From Chitinophagaceae bacterium (GTDB lineage Bacteria > Bacteroidota > Bacteroidia > Chitinophagales > Chitinophagaceae), in NCBI GenBank assembly GCA_017307755.1, contig JAFKGQ010000007.1, forward strand, positions 62,001 to 126,000: DNA of 64,000 nt, read 5' to 3'. Numbering within the stretch: the stretch's first letter is position 1; every line of letters begins with the position of its first letter. A program made the translations under genes and the position numbers. Below, piece after piece: positions 45,458-55,871 of the stretch. The notes beneath the pieces were generated by a model. It was not told where the DNA came from, did no database searches, and worked only from the letters and a program-made list of their open reading frames with translations.

Positions 45458-48400
45458 TTACTTATAAAACCAGACCCGCATTAAAGACAACAGCTGGTCT
45501 ATTTTCAGGGGTTTGGTGATATAGTCGGAGGCCCCCGCTTCGATACATTTCTGCCGGTCGCCCTTCATGGCCTTGGCCGTCACGGCTATGATAGGCAGCG
45601 TGGAATTCTTATGCTCGCGACGGATCTTCTGTGTAGTCTCATAACCGTCCATTTCAGGCATCATGATATCCATCAGCACCATATCGATCTTTTGTTTGTC
45701 GTCATTGATAATGTTGATCGCCTCTTTCCCGCTCTCCGCCGTGATCACGTTCATATTATAACGTTCGAACACCGTAGTCAGCGCAAACAGGTTACGAACG
45801 TCGTCATCCACGACCAGGACATTCTTCCCCGTAAGGATATCGTCCTTCATCCGGATATGTTCGATCACCTTTCTTTTTTCCGGTGGAAGGTCCTTATGGT
45901 TGATATGCAACTGCAGGATGGTTTCCTCCAGCAGGTGCTCCAGGGAGTTGACCCCTTTCAACAGGACGGTATTGGAGCTACGGTTCAGATGATGGAGCTC
46001 CTTTTTGTCAAAGTCCTTCGCGCTGTACACAATCACGGGCGTGAGCTTTTTCTTCACGTCACTGACCTGGTTTATCAGGTCAATACCCGAGATATCCGGG
46101 AGCGTATAGTCCAGGATGATACAATCGTAGTCTTTGATATTTGTTTCCTGCAAAGCTTTTTTACCCGTCGTTGCCAGCGTGACATCGATGTTATCCCCCT
46201 GCAGGATCTTGGTGATCTGGGAAGAGTCCACTTCATTGTCCTCTACTACCAATACCTTTTTGCTTTGCTTGTCCGCAAACGAGACGATATCGTCGAACAG
46301 CTCGTTCAATGCATCGTTCTCCAGCGGCTTTAGAAGGAAGCTCCGGGCCCCGCGCTTAAGCGCCAGCGTCCTGTTCTCTTCCCCGGAAATAAGATGGATG
46401 GGGATATGTCTGTAGTTCAGATCATTACGGAGCAGATCCAGCACTTTCCAACCGCTGGTATCAGGCAGCTTCACATCCAGGGTAATGGCAATGGGGGTAA
46501 AGCGGTTGATAAAATCGAATACTTCAATATAATTGGTAGCCACCACGGCCTTGACTCCGTAGGTATGGGCCTTCTCGATGATGATCTTTCCAAAACGAAG
46601 GTCATCCTCTACGACGAGCACGATCTTATCCCCCGCCTGGATGGAATGTCTGTCATCTCCCGTATCGTTGATCATTTCGCCTACGCTGGTCATCTTACCC
46701 GCGTCTTCATTCGTCACCCGGAGAGAGTTCAGCAGCGTGTCTATCTCTCCGCTGGTCCCGCCCAGCTGCAGCTGGTGATAGGCATTCAGATTGTCGGAGG
46801 TTTCTCTGGAAATGATCCCGGCCCCATTTTCTATGGGGAGGAATAAAGTAAAGGTACTGCCTCTTCCCGGAAAGCTTTCCAGATCGATCGTGCCTCCCAG
46901 CAGCTCGGCCAGACCGCGGCTGATGGAAAGCCCCAGACCTGTGCCGCCGTATTTACGGCTGGTGGAACCCTCGGCCTGCTGGAACGCCTCAAAGATGATG
47001 TTCTGCTTTTCCTGCGGGATACCGATACCCGTATCACTGATGGCAAACGCCACCACCTTTTCCGAATTGTCGAGGTTGGGATTGCCTGTTTTCCAGTTAT
47101 TATCCGCCTGGTATATCTTCAGTTTTACTTCGCCTTTCTCCGTAAACTTAAAAGAGTTGGAAAGCAGGTTCTTCAGGATCTGGTTGAGACGCTGCAGGTC
47201 CGTCTCTATGGACTGCGGCAACCTCGGGTCTGTCTCGATAGTAAACCGTAAATGCCGGGCCTCGGAGATAGGCTTGAATGTCGTTTCCACAAAAGAGGCG
47301 ATCTCTCCAAAACGGACGGGAGAAATATTGGCCGTGATAAAGCCGGACTCGATCTTGGAAAGGTCAAGGATATCATTGATCAACTGGATAAGGTCATCCC
47401 CGCAGGAGTGTATGGTCTTGGCATACCGTATCTGTTTATCCGTGAGGTTGCCTTCCACATTCTCATACAGCTGCTGGGCAAGGATCAGGAGGCTGTTCAA
47501 CGGGGTCCGCAGCTCGTGGGACATATTGGCAAGGAACTCCGACTTGTACTTGGAGGTCAGCGTCAGCTGTTCCGCCTTTTCTTCCAGGGACCTTCTTGCT
47601 TCTTCCACTTCTTTATTCTTGGCTTCCACTTCATTCTTCTGCTTCACCAGCAGCAGGGCTTTATCCTGCAGCTCGTCATTGGTCCTTCTAAGCTCTTCCT
47701 GCTGGATCTTCAGTTCCCCGGCCAATGACTGGGACTGGGTCAGCAGCTCTTCCGTACGGCTATTGGCTTCGATGGTGTTCAACACAATCCCGATGCTTTC
47801 CGTCAGCTGGCTGAGAAAATCCAGGTGGGTTTCGCTAAAGACATCCAGTGAAGCCAGCTCGATAACGGCCTTCACCTTGTTCTCAAAAAGCACAGGCAGG
47901 ATGATGAGGTTTGCCGGTTTGGCGCGTCCCAGCCCCGAGCTGATTTTGATATAATTGGCCGGGACATTGGAAAGGATGATCCTTTCCTTTTCAAAAGCCA
48001 CCTGCCCTACCAGACCCTCGCCAATGGAGAACTCGGTAGGAATATTTTTATCTGATTTATACCCATAGGCTGCAAAGAGCCGCAACTTGTCAACCCGGGT
48101 GTCCTCATCCTGCTTGAGGATATAGAAGGCCCCATAGTGGGCAACGACCACCTGCGCCAGCTCCGAGAGGATACGCTGCGTCACGGTGTTGAGGTCCTTT
48201 TGGCCCTGCAGCATCTGGGTAAACTTGGCCAGGTTGGACTTAAGCCAGTCCTGTTCCTGGTTACGCAAGGTCGTCTCCTTCAGGTTAGCGATCATCTGGT
48301 TGATAGTATCCTTCAAAGCTTCCACTTCACCCTTTGCTTCTACGCGAATGGTACGGGTAAGGTCACCCTTTGTCACCGCGGACGCAACCTCGGAAATAGA

Positions 48401-51301
48401 ACGCACCTGCGTCGTAAGGTTCTGCGCCAGCTGGTTGACATTCTCCGTCAGGTTCTTCCAGATACCCGAAGCGCCGGGTACGCTGGCCTGCCCGCCCAAC
48501 CTTCCTTCCACACCCACTTCACGGGCCACGGTCGTCACCTGATCTGCAAATGTCGCCAGAGTATCGATCATCTCGTTGATGGTATCCGTCAGCTGCGCCA
48601 CCTCACCCCTCGATACGATGGAGAGCTTTTGTTTCAGGTTACCCGTCGCCACCGCCGTCACCACTTTAGCGATACCACGCACCTGGTTGGTAAGGTTGGA
48701 AGCCATCATGTTCACACTGTCCGTAAGGTCCTTCCAGGTACCGGCCACGCCTCTTACCTCGGCCTGTCCACCCAGTTTACCTTCCGTACCCACCTCACGG
48801 GCCACACGCGTCACTTCATAGGCAAAAGAATTCAATTGCTCCACCATCACGTTGATGGTGTTCTTCAGGTCCAATATCTCTCCTTTTACGTCGATGGCCA
48901 CCGTCTTGGACAAGTCGCCCGATGCCACCGCCTTGGTCACTTCCGCAATGTTACGCACCTGGGCCGTCAGGTTACCCGTCATGGAATTGACCGAGTCCGT
49001 AAGGTCCTTCCAGGTACCGGCCACACCCGGCACAAAAGCCTGGCCACCCAATTTACCGTCCGTACCCACTTCACGAGCCACACGCGTCACTTCCGAAGCA
49101 AAAGCACGAAGCTGGTCCACCATGGTGTTGAGCGTCTCCTTCAGCTGGAGGATCTCACCCCGTACATCCACTGTGATCTTTTTGGACATATCGCCATTGG
49201 CCACCGCAATAGCCACTTCCGCGATGTTACGCACCTGGGCCGTCAGATTGCCGGCCATCTGGTTGACCGAGTCCGTAAGGTCCTTCCAGGTACCGGCCAC
49301 ACCCGGCACAAAGGCCTGACCACCCAGCTTACCCTCCGTACCCACTTCACGAGCCACACGCGTCACTTCCGAAGCAAACCCCCGAAGCTGGTCCACCAGC
49401 GTATTGATCGTATTTTTTAATTCCAAAATTTCCCCCTGCACGTCCACCGTGATCTTGCGGGAAAGGTCACCATTGGCAATGGCTGTGGTCACCTCCGCAA
49501 TATTTCGCACCTGGGACGTTAGGTTTGAAGCCATTTTATTTACTGAGTCGGCGAGGTCCTTCCAGGTGCCCCCCACACCAGGCACGTCCGCCTGCCCGCC
49601 TAACTTACCTTCAGAGCCGACCTCCCGTGCTACGCGCGTTACTTCCGATCCAAAGGAGTTCAGCTGGTCCACCATGGTATTGATCGTATTCTTCAATTCC
49701 AATATCTCTCCCTTCACGTCCACCGTGATCTTGCGGGAAAGGTCCCCCTTGGCCACCGCCGTCGTCACTTCCGCAATGTTTCGCACCTGGGCCGTCAGGT
49801 TGCCGGCCATCTGGTTAACAGAATCCGTCAGGTCCTTCCAGACGCCACCTACCCCTTCCACAGCCGCCTGCCCGCCCAGTTTACCTTCCGAACCCACTTC
49901 ACGGGCCACACGGGTCACTTCCGAAGAGAAGGAGTTCAACTGGTCCACCATCGTATTGATGGTATTCTTCAATTCCAGGATCTCCCCCTTCACATCCACA
50001 TCGATCTTACGGGAAAGATCACCCGTGGCCACCGCCGTCGTCACTTCCGCGATATTACGCACCTGGGACGTCAGATTCGACGCCATTTTATTTACAGAAT
50101 CCGTCAGGTCCTTCCAGGTACCTCCCACACCCGGCACATCCGCCTGTCCGCCCAGCTTACCTTCGGAACCCACTTCACGAGCCACACGGGTCACTTCCGA
50201 AGAAAAAGAGTTCAACTGGTCCACCATCGTATTGATCGTATTCTTCAATTCTAATATCTCTCCCTTCACCTCCACCGTGATCTTGCGGGAAAGGTCCCCC
50301 TTGGCCACCGCCGTCGTCACTTCCGCAATGTTACGTACCTGACCGGTGAGGTTACTGGCCATCCCGTTCACGGAGTCGGTAAGATCCTTCCAGGTACCCC
50401 CTACCCCCCTTACATGGGCCTGACCACCTAACTTACCTTCCGTACCTACTTCCAACGCCACACGGGTCACCTCCGAAGAGAAAGAGTTTAACTGGTCCAC
50501 CATCGTATTGATCGTATTCTTCAACTCCAGGATCTCTCCCTTTACATCCACCGTAATCTTCTTGGAGAGGTCCCCCTTGGCCACCGCCGTCGTCACCTCC
50601 GCAATGTTACGCACCTGGGCCGTCAGATTACCCGCCATCAGATTGACGGAATCCGTCAGGTCCTTCCATACACCGGCCACCCCCTTGACTTTCGCCTGTC
50701 CACCCAGTTTACCTTCCGAGCCCACTTCACGGGCCACACGGGTCACCTCCATGGAAAAAAGGTTCAGCTGCTTGACCATATCATTTACCTCCCGGGCAAT
50801 ACGCGAGAATTCCCCCTGTAATGTATGACCACCTATTTCCAACGGCATGTTCTGTGACAGATTGCCCTTCGCCACCGAGCTGATGACATGGGCGATCTCG
50901 ATGGTCGGATGCACCAGGTCGGAGATCATGGAATTGAGAGAGTCGACGCCGGTGGCCCAAGCCCCCTTGGCATTCGGCACCTCGATACGCTGGGTGAGCT
51001 TCCCCTGCTTGCCGATGGTATTGCCCGCCTTGGTAAACTCACGCATCATCTCCTCATTGAGCGAGATGATCTCGTTCAACGTGTCACAGATCTTCCCTTT
51101 TATACCCGTTTCATCGATAGGCATGCGAACAGCGAAATTGCCGTTACGCACCTGCATAAGGATACGTAGTAATTCTTTATCGTTTACAAGAGATTCTTCC
51201 GGTGAAGTTTCCGCCCACCGCACCGTACCATTGCCCCCTTCGGTATGAGATTTACGCGGGGTATTTTTACTTTTTTTAACTTCTTTCGTATTAGCGCCCA
51301 T
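45458..51301 (-). CDS. Giant soluble hybrid kinase: HAMP-repeat array, GAF, HisKA, HATPase, three REC (about 1947 aa)
   Basis: After a charged N-terminus and a diverged HAMP-like part (about 40-200) come nine copies of a 92-residue HAMP unit (about 205-1005), then GAF (about 1060-1215), a coiled coil, HisKA (His near 1263 in [10 protein letters not shown]), HATPase ([33 protein letters not shown]) and three receivers, each with its Asp ([24 protein letters not shown]). There is no transmembrane segment. The plan resembles fungal group III kinases (Nik1/Os-1), which have five or six such repeats and sense osmotic stress. I chose the ATG at 51301 over a TTG 24 bases upstream, because a perfect -7 box at 51327-51334 puts the transcript start near the TTG. 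Confidence 0.94.
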   Translation of the reverse strand: MGANTKEVKKSKNTPRKSHTEGGNGTVRWAETSPEESLVNDKELLRILMQVRNGNFAVRMPIDETGIKGKICDTLNEIISLNEEMMREFTKAGNTIGKQGKLTQRIEVPNAKGAWATGVDSLNSMISDLVHPTIEIAHVISSVAKGNLSQNMPLEIGGHTLQGEFSRIAREVNDMVKQLNLFSMEVTRVAREVGSEGKLGGQAKVKGVAGVWKDLTDSVNLMAGNLTAQVRNIAEVTTAVAKGDLSKKITVDVKGEILELKNTINTMVDQLNSFSSEVTRVALEVGTEGKLGGQAHVRGVGGTWKDLTDSVNGMASNLTGQVRNIAEVTTAVAKGDLSRKITVEVKGEILELKNTINTMVDQLNSFSSEVTRVAREVGSEGKLGGQADVPGVGGTWKDLTDSVNKMASNLTSQVRNIAEVTTAVATGDLSRKIDVDVKGEILELKNTINTMVDQLNSFSSEVTRVAREVGSEGKLGGQAAVEGVGGVWKDLTDSVNQMAGNLTAQVRNIAEVTTAVAKGDLSRKITVDVKGEILELKNTINTMVDQLNSFGSEVTRVAREVGSEGKLGGQADVPGVGGTWKDLADSVNKMASNLTSQVRNIAEVTTAIANGDLSRKITVDVQGEILELKNTINTLVDQLRGFASEVTRVAREVGTEGKLGGQAFVPGVAGTWKDLTDSVNQMAGNLTAQVRNIAEVAIAVANGDMSKKITVDVRGEILQLKETLNTMVDQLRAFASEVTRVAREVGTDGKLGGQAFVPGVAGTWKDLTDSVNSMTGNLTAQVRNIAEVTKAVASGDLSKTVAIDVKGEILDLKNTINVMVEQLNSFAYEVTRVAREVGTEGKLGGQAEVRGVAGTWKDLTDSVNMMASNLTNQVRGIAKVVTAVATGNLKQKLSIVSRGEVAQLTDTINEMIDTLATFADQVTTVAREVGVEGRLGGQASVPGASGIWKNLTENVNQLAQNLTTQVRSISEVASAVTKGDLTRTIRVEAKGEVEALKDTINQMIANLKETTLRNQEQDWLKSNLAKFTQMLQGQKDLNTVTQRILSELAQVVVAHYGAFYILKQDEDTRVDKLRLFAAYGYKSDKNIPTEFSIGEGLVGQVAFEKERIILSNVPANYIKISSGLGRAKPANLIILPVLFENKVKAVIELASLDVFSETHLDFLSQLTESIGIVLNTIEANSRTEELLTQSQSLAGELKIQQEELRRTNDELQDKALLLVKQKNEVEAKNKEVEEARRSLEEKAEQLTLTSKYKSEFLANMSHELRTPLNSLLILAQQLYENVEGNLTDKQIRYAKTIHSCGDDLIQLINDILDLSKIESGFITANISPVRFGEIASFVETTFKPISEARHLRFTIETDPRLPQSIETDLQRLNQILKNLLSNSFKFTEKGEVKLKIYQADNNWKTGNPNLDNSEKVVAFAISDTGIGIPQEKQNIIFEAFQQAEGSTSRKYGGTGLGLSISRGLAELLGGTIDLESFPGRGSTFTLFLPIENGAGIISRETSDNLNAYHQLQLGGTSGEIDTLLNSLRVTNEDAGKMTSVGEMINDTGDDRHSIQAGDKIVLVVEDDLRFGKIIIEKAHTYGVKAVVATNYIEVFDFINRFTPIAITLDVKLPDTSGWKVLDLLRNDLNYRHIPIHLISGEENRTLALKRGARSFLLKPLENDALNELFDDIVSFADKQSKKVLVVEDNEVDSSQITKILQGDNIDVTLATTGKKALQETNIKDYDCIILDYTLPDISGIDLINQVSDVKKKLTPVIVYSAKDFDKKELHHLNRSSNTVLLKGVNSLEHLLEETILQLHINHKDLPPEKRKVIEHIRMKDDILTGKNVLVVDDDVRNLFALTTVFERYNMNVITAESGKEAINIINDDKQKIDMVLMDIMMPEMDGYETTQKIRREHKNSTLPIIAVTAKAMKGDRQKCIEAGASDYITKPLKIDQLLSLMRVWFYK
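48290..50689 (-). repeat. Nine tandem 276-base coding repeats (HAMP units)
   Basis: The unit begins at [16 protein letters not shown] and recurs every 276 bases exactly, from 50689 down to 48481; the ninth copy diverges after about 64 codons. Eight copies are close to one another at DNA level as well (repeated blocks encoding [12 protein letters not shown] and [11 protein letters not shown]). The exact period means slippage or recombination could change the copy number without a frameshift. Confidence 0.95.
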
Positions 51302-51326
51302 AGACAGGATATTTTGATTTGTCAAT

Positions 51327-51334
51327 CAAATTTA
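51327..51334 (-). promoter_or_regulatory. -7 promoter box (TAAATTTG) of the giant kinase operon
   Basis: Perfect TAnnTTTG box on the minus strand, just upstream of the chosen ATG at 51301. The -33 element is weak (AT-rich, no clear TTTG). It implies a very short leader, and it decides against the TTG at 51325 as start. Confidence 0.5.
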
Positions 51335-51475
51335 TGGTTTATACATCTAAAAAATACCGGTGTTTCACCTTATATTGTACTACAGTTTGGCAAGGTTCTA
51401 GTATAGGACTTACCAGATTTTACACCCTTAGAACATCAGCCTGGATTTATCAACGTTTAGACTTATGATTATTTT

Positions 51476-51898
51476 ATGAAAAGCAACGCACAACCTCTCA
51501 TTTTCATTGTCGATGATGACCCTGATGACCGGCAGATCATCCTCGATGCATTCCTGGAGAATAGTCCCCAGATCGACTATGTCTTCATCGAGAATGCCGA
51601 AACGTTGTTGGAAAACCTGTATTCTGACGAATCCGAGTTTCCAGCCCTTATCTTATTGGATCTGAACATGCCGGGTATGCTTGGGCTTCAGGCACTCAAG
51701 GAGATCCGCGGCAACAAAAAGTTCAGCCAGATCCCCATTGTCGTCCTGACCACCTCCACCTTGCACCAGGACCGTAAAACATCTTACGAATTAGGTGCCA
51801 GTTGTTTTCTTCAGAAGCCGGATTCTTATGGAGAACTGGTGGAAATCACGAATTCAATAGTAAAACTCTGGCTGCACGAAAAAACATTGGCTTCATAA
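51476..51898 (+). CDS. Single-domain response regulator (CheY/Rcp1-like)
   Basis: A 140-residue receiver without an output domain: acidic pocket in FIVDDDPDD, phospho-acceptor Asp in LILLDLNMPG, Thr in VLTTST, Lys in FLQKPDS. Divergently placed next to the giant kinase gene, it is a natural phosphorelay partner for one of the three kinases. A strong palindromic terminator follows 25 bases after its stop. Confidence 0.93.
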   Translation: MKSNAQPLIFIVDDDPDDRQIILDAFLENSPQIDYVFIENAETLLENLYSDESEFPALILLDLNMPGMLGLQALKEIRGNKKFSQIPIVVLTTSTLHQDRKTSYELGASCFLQKPDSYGELVEITNSIVKLWLHEKTLAS

Positions 51899-51922
51899 AA
51901 TTTGGGGGACGCCTTTGCTTCA

Positions 51923-51956
51923 GGAAAAAGTGTGGAAATATTTCCACACTTTTTCC
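51923..51956. terminator. 34-base perfect palindrome, probable terminator
   Basis: GGAAAAAGTGTGGAAAT is followed at once by its exact reverse complement, ending in TTTTTCC. The symmetric A and T runs would let it act in both directions. It lies just after the single-receiver gene. Confidence 0.7.
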
Positions 51957-52073
51957 TTTAATATATACGTAAAACTCCTAAGAAAAAATCCTAATACATT
52001 CTGCTTTAACTCAGGACAACCTCTGGAATAGGTTTTGAACTACTGTTTTGCACGTCACTTAAAAACTTCAATC

Positions 52074-52421
52074 ATGAGTAAATCGAAACAGTTACGGTAT
52101 TATCTGCTGGTTCTGGCGTTGTTCCTGCTGCCTGTGTTAAAAATGCAAGCGGCCGACGGCACTACCCCCCTTCGTGAAATTCCTTCCAAAGAAGCCATAG
52201 CCAATATGACTGACGAACAAAAATCGGCCCGCCTGGAAGAAATAAAGACACGGGTAGCCGAGATCAAGGCAATGGATAGATCCATGCTCACAAAGGAAGA
52301 CCGTAAAGCCCTTCGTAAAGAGCTGAAAGAAATGCGCAGAGAGGCAAGGACCGTCTCCGGTGTCTATATCTCAGTCGGTGCGCTGATCATCATCATCCTG
52401 CTACTAATCATCATCCTTTAA
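52074..52421 (+). CDS. Small exported or membrane protein with charged coiled-coil middle (115 aa)
   Basis: Starting at the ATG at 52074 (MSKSKQLRYY), the protein has a signal-like hydrophobic stretch (about 8-26, cleavage after MQA likely), a highly charged helical middle (about 45-90, many Glu/Lys/Arg) and a C-terminal hydrophobic helix ending in Ile/Leu repeats. This leaves a periplasmic helix anchored at the C-terminus. Similar small proteins are common in Bacteroidota without known function. A terminator follows directly. An in-frame codon 39 bases upstream gives a less likely start because it would bury the signal. Confidence 0.8.
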   Translation: MSKSKQLRYYLLVLALFLLPVLKMQAADGTTPLREIPSKEAIANMTDEQKSARLEEIKTRVAEIKAMDRSMLTKEDRKALRKELKEMRREARTVSGVYISVGALIIIILLLIIIL

Positions 52422-52422
52422 T

Positions 52423-52449
52423 AAAAAAACGCCCCAGGGGCGTTTTTTT
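52423..52449. terminator. Bidirectional intrinsic terminator
   Basis: Seven A, then CGCCCC-A-GGGGCG, then seven T. It serves the + strand small exported protein and the minus-strand broken gene, whose TAA (52448-52450) overlaps its edge. Confidence 0.9.
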
Positions 52450-52699
52450 ATTCAGATCTATGGATTGGTATCTTCCTTATAAAGTTATTATAGCCTTCCT
52501 CATCATCGTGATTGCTATAAGCGCCATACGCGTCCAGACTATAGCCGACGAGATGATCATTGGCTTCAATGACATAAAGTATGGAAGAATCCGATGGGTT
52601 CGATTCGCCCTCAAAACGATACGTTTTTATGATCGTCAGGTCCTCAGGCTGATAGACCTTTCCTGCCGTAAACCCCTCGGGTGTCCAAAAGTCATGCCC
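52448..52699 (-). pseudogene. Broken minus-strand gene, similar to short Bacteroidota proteins named 'phosphoribosylpyrophosphate synthetase'
   Basis: An 83-codon open stretch without a start codon encodes GHDFWTPEGF, KTYRFEGESNPSDSSILYVI, VGYSLDAYGAYSN and a C-terminal KIPIHRSE before TAA. The YRFEG, D-SSILY and AYG-YS pattern matches, as I recall it, a roughly 100-residue Bacteroidota family often misnamed phosphoribosylpyrophosphate synthetase; true PRPP synthetase motifs are absent. Upstream is an in-frame TGA (52700-52702). The next frame reads LTQGALRA, which would fit the expected N-terminal ALxxLRxRG region, so a frameshift is likely. A terminator sits exactly at its stop. It is probably a decayed gene, or one with an unusual start. 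Confidence 0.6.
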
Positions 52700-52821
52700 T
52701 CAGGGCGCCTTGGGTCAACGCCCCCTGATCCGTCCTTTGACCTCCCCGGGGCGTCCATATGTCAAAGAAATTTCTCCCCCCTCCCCTCGAAAGGTAGTTT
52801 TAGGGCACAAAACAAATCGCC

Positions 52822-54048
52822 ATGCAAACACTTCCGTTCAGGACCGCCATAACCACTACCACACAGTCCACCACTCCTGCAGCCGTCACCGATATCCCGG
52901 AAAAAGGGGCCAGCCGCCTTTTATATATCGACAACCTCCGCTGGGTCATGATCATGCTGGTGCTTAGCATGCACGCAGCCGTTACCTATAGTCACCTGGG
53001 AAGCTGGTACTTTATGGAAGACACCCCGGTAAGACAGTCCGAAACATTTACATTTGCCACCTATCAGGTCTTTCTTCAGTCCTTCTTTATGGGCTTCCTG
53101 TTCTTTATTGCGGGCTATTTTGTTCCAAAAGCCTATGACACGAAAGGCGCCGCCAGGTTTTTAAGGGACAGGGCCTACCGGCTGGGGCTGCCATTGTTGT
53201 TCTTTGTATTCCTCCTGCAGCCCCTGTCCGTATACTGTATATTCCTTTTCGACAAACAAGCTCCCTGGAACAGCTTTGGCGACCTATATGGGCGCTATAT
53301 CCATAAAGGATGGTGGCTCAGCGGTACAGGCCCCCTTTGGTTCTGCGAGGCCCTGCTGATTTTTTGCACCGTCTATGCCTTGTTCAGGGTTATCACCCGC
53401 AAAATGAACATGGCAAGGTTATCAGGGAGCAAATTGCCCGCGAAAAAAACCATCTGGGGATTTATCGCCCTTATCACGGGATGCAGCTTTCTCGTACGTA
53501 TCTCCTGGCCTAATGGGACAAATTTCTACAATCTTCAATTTTGCTATTTCTCCCAATATGTCTTTTTCTTCAGCGCCGGTATCCTGGCCTATAGAGGTAA
53601 CTGGTTGAACGGGATCTCTACAGAAATGGGCCGCTACTGGGGACGGATAGCAGTCATCGGTGGTATTGCTATCTGGATAGCGGGCATCATTTTCGGAGGA
53701 GCATTAAAAGGTCACCTGGATCCCTACCACGGCGGTTGGCACTGGCAAAGCCTGCTGGAATGCTTTCGCGATCAGCTGGCAGGCGTAGGTATCTCTATCT
53801 TCCTGCTCGCCTGGTTCCGCAGCCGGTTCAACAGCCAGGGAAAACCCGCCCGCTTCTTTTCTGCCAACGCCTTTGCCGTATACGTATTCCATACACCCGT
53901 GCTGATAACACTGAGCAAAATGCTGATCGGTCTTCACTGGCCCCTGCTGCTGAAATTCGTGCTGCTCACCATACTGTCCATTCTCGTCACATATGTGCTC
54001 AGCGCCGTAATTTTGAGAAGGATACCCTTGCTAAAAAATATCCTGTAA
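52822..54048 (+). CDS. Acyltransferase family 3 (OafA/MdoC-like) membrane protein
   Basis: The 408-residue integral membrane protein has about ten hydrophobic segments. The early conserved piece YIDNLRWVMIMLVLSMHAAVTY has the Arg and His expected of acyltransferase-3 proteins, and YRLGLPLLFFVFLLQPL follows. Family members O-acetylate or succinylate envelope glycans at the inner membrane. It is followed 3-9 bases later by the LytS-type kinase on the same strand, suggesting one transcript. The substrate is unknown. Confidence 0.88.
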   Translation: MQTLPFRTAITTTTQSTTPAAVTDIPEKGASRLLYIDNLRWVMIMLVLSMHAAVTYSHLGSWYFMEDTPVRQSETFTFATYQVFLQSFFMGFLFFIAGYFVPKAYDTKGAARFLRDRAYRLGLPLLFFVFLLQPLSVYCIFLFDKQAPWNSFGDLYGRYIHKGWWLSGTGPLWFCEALLIFCTVYALFRVITRKMNMARLSGSKLPAKKTIWGFIALITGCSFLVRISWPNGTNFYNLQFCYFSQYVFFFSAGILAYRGNWLNGISTEMGRYWGRIAVIGGIAIWIAGIIFGGALKGHLDPYHGGWHWQSLLECFRDQLAGVGISIFLLAWFRSRFNSQGKPARFFSANAFAVYVFHTPVLITLSKMLIGLHWPLLLKFVLLTILSILVTYVLSAVILRRIPLLKNIL

Positions 54049-54057
54049 CTTGTGAAT

Positions 54058-55104
54058 ATGCGCAACCGTTCCTGGAAATACCTGTTCCCTGTCTTGTATG
54101 GATTGGTGGTATACTTTACCATCCGGCTGCTGCTGGACTCGGTCACAGGGATGAAGTTTTGGGAAAGAAGAAGATGGGGACAGACTTCGCTGGAGATAGT
54201 TTACACCGTCCTCGTAAGCTTTATTTTCGTATGGGTGTTCAGACGGCTGTTTCGCTGGTTTGATCAGCGCTGGCCACACGAATACAGCACCCGGCGGATC
54301 GTCCGCGAGCTGCTCTACGTATTCCTGGTCAACCTCATCTTTCAGAACGCATTCCTCACAACCTTCTGCGCCCTGACGGATGACGGCGCTCAATGGTATG
54401 ACATAGCCGATGTCAATACGATCCCTCTGCTGTACGTCCTGATCTATTACGGCATCGTGCGCAGCCGCACTTTCCTGAAAGCATACATCGACGGGAAGAT
54501 CCAGCTGGAAAAGATCACGAATGATCAGCTGCAGACGGAGCTGAAGTTCCTAAAAGCGCAATACCACCCGCACTTCCTGTTTAACGCGTTGAACACCATC
54601 TATTTCCAAATGGATGAAAATGTGGCCGAGGCAAAGAAGAGCGTGGAAAAGTTCTCCGAGCTCCTTCGCTACCAGCTCTACGATCAGCAGCAGACCGTAC
54701 CGGTGAGCCAGGAGGTCCGTTATCTTCAGAATTTTATCGAGCTACAGGAGATCCGGTCTTCAGATAAACTACAGCTTTCCGTCCATTTCGATGGAAAGCT
54801 GAATGGACAGCAGATTTATCCTTTATTGATGCTGCCCCTGGTGGAGAACGCATTTAAATACGTGGGAGGAGATTACTGGATCCGTATTGAAGCCCTGGTC
54901 GACAGGGACGAGCTGCATTTCAGCGTCACCAATGCCACTCCCGGAAAGATACCGATACCGGTTTCAGACCAAAAAGCCGGTGGCATCGGACTGGATAACC
55001 TGCGCAGAAGATTACAATTACTATACCCGGAAAAACACCACCTTCGGATAGAGAAGAAGGAGGGTGAATTCCTTGCGGACCTGGTATTAAAATTCAACTC
55101 ATGA
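54058..55104 (+). CDS. LytS/YehU-type sensor histidine kinase
   Basis: The 348-residue protein has four N-terminal membrane helices (within about 5-145), a short coiled coil, and a His_kinase domain with the phospho-acceptor motif YHPHFLFNALNTI, followed by an ATPase domain (PLVENAFKYV, GIGLDNLRRRL). I chose the ATG at 54058; a GTG 6 bases upstream is also possible. Its TGA overlaps the ATG of the LytTR regulator by 4 bases, so the two form a co-translated pair. Confidence 0.93.
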   Translation: MRNRSWKYLFPVLYGLVVYFTIRLLLDSVTGMKFWERRRWGQTSLEIVYTVLVSFIFVWVFRRLFRWFDQRWPHEYSTRRIVRELLYVFLVNLIFQNAFLTTFCALTDDGAQWYDIADVNTIPLLYVLIYYGIVRSRTFLKAYIDGKIQLEKITNDQLQTELKFLKAQYHPHFLFNALNTIYFQMDENVAEAKKSVEKFSELLRYQLYDQQQTVPVSQEVRYLQNFIELQEIRSSDKLQLSVHFDGKLNGQQIYPLLMLPLVENAFKYVGGDYWIRIEALVDRDELHFSVTNATPGKIPIPVSDQKAGGIGLDNLRRRLQLLYPEKHHLRIEKKEGEFLADLVLKFNS

Positions 55105-55814
55105 ACGAAAAGATAAAATGCGTCATTACAGATGATGAACCCTTTGCCCGGAAAGGCCTGCAGGGATATATAGAACAGATTGACTTCCTGGAGCTGAAAG
55201 GCGTATGTGAAAACGCACTGGAATTGAATTCCCTCTTAAAGAAAGAGACGGTGGACCTGCTGTTCCTGGACATCGAAATGCCTTACGTCACAGGCATCGA
55301 CTTCCTGAAAAATATCTCCTCTCCTCCCAAGGTCATCTTCACCACGGCATATGAAAAATACGCCTTACAAGGCTTCGAACTGGAAGTACTTGATTATCTG
55401 CTAAAACCTATATCTTTTGAACGTTTTATGCGGGCCGCCAACAAAGCCTTTGACTATTTCAAGGGTCAGCAGTCCCCCGCATCCGGAGAAGATTACATCT
55501 TTGTCAAGGCGGACAACAAGCTGGAAAAGATCCATTTCTCCGATATCCTTTTTATAGAGGCGCTGGAGAATTATGTGGCCATCTACACCGGAGAGAAAAA
55601 GGTCATTACCCACCTCACGCTTAAGATGTTACAGGACAAACTACCTCATGGTTCATTCATTCAGCCGCACAAATCTTATATCGTCGCCATCGGGAAAATC
55701 AACTCCATCGAAGGGAATATCCTTCACGTGCTCCATTACCAGGTGCCTATCAGCAAATACCAAAAAGAGGATATCATGGAAAAGATTGTTAACAGCAAGT
55801 TACTGAAGCGTTAG
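55101..55814 (+). CDS. LytTR-family response regulator
   Basis: The 237-residue protein has a receiver (acidic pair in ITDDEP, Asp in LLFLDIEMP, Lys in YLLKPISF) and a C-terminal LytTR DNA-binding domain (IFVKADNKLEKIHFSDILFIEALENYV, then HKSYIVAIGKINSIEGN). It overlaps its kinase gene by 4 bases. LytTR proteins bind direct repeats; the target genes here are unknown. Confidence 0.95.
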   Translation: MNEKIKCVITDDEPFARKGLQGYIEQIDFLELKGVCENALELNSLLKKETVDLLFLDIEMPYVTGIDFLKNISSPPKVIFTTAYEKYALQGFELEVLDYLLKPISFERFMRAANKAFDYFKGQQSPASGEDYIFVKADNKLEKIHFSDILFIEALENYVAIYTGEKKVITHLTLKMLQDKLPHGSFIQPHKSYIVAIGKINSIEGNILHVLHYQVPISKYQKEDIMEKIVNSKLLKR

Positions 55815-55871
55815 CCAGGGTCTGTAGCATTTCCCGGGCATCCTATTTGCTGTTTTTTTAGAAAAAGGCAT

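Noticed and set aside
46791..50342. Several long open frames on the + strand (up to 427 codons) across the HAMP-repeat kinase
   Set aside because: They are antisense shadows created by the repeated coding sequence; the minus-strand frame has complete domains and motifs, and these have none.
48290..50689. Direct repeats considered as a CRISPR array
   Set aside because: The 276-base units are contiguous coding repeats with no spacer structure and no cas genes nearby.
52460..52852. A 130-codon + strand frame after the small exported protein
   Set aside because: It overlaps the minus-strand remnant, whose translation is far more protein-like, and runs into the start of the acyltransferase gene; its tail is low-complexity Pro/Ser.
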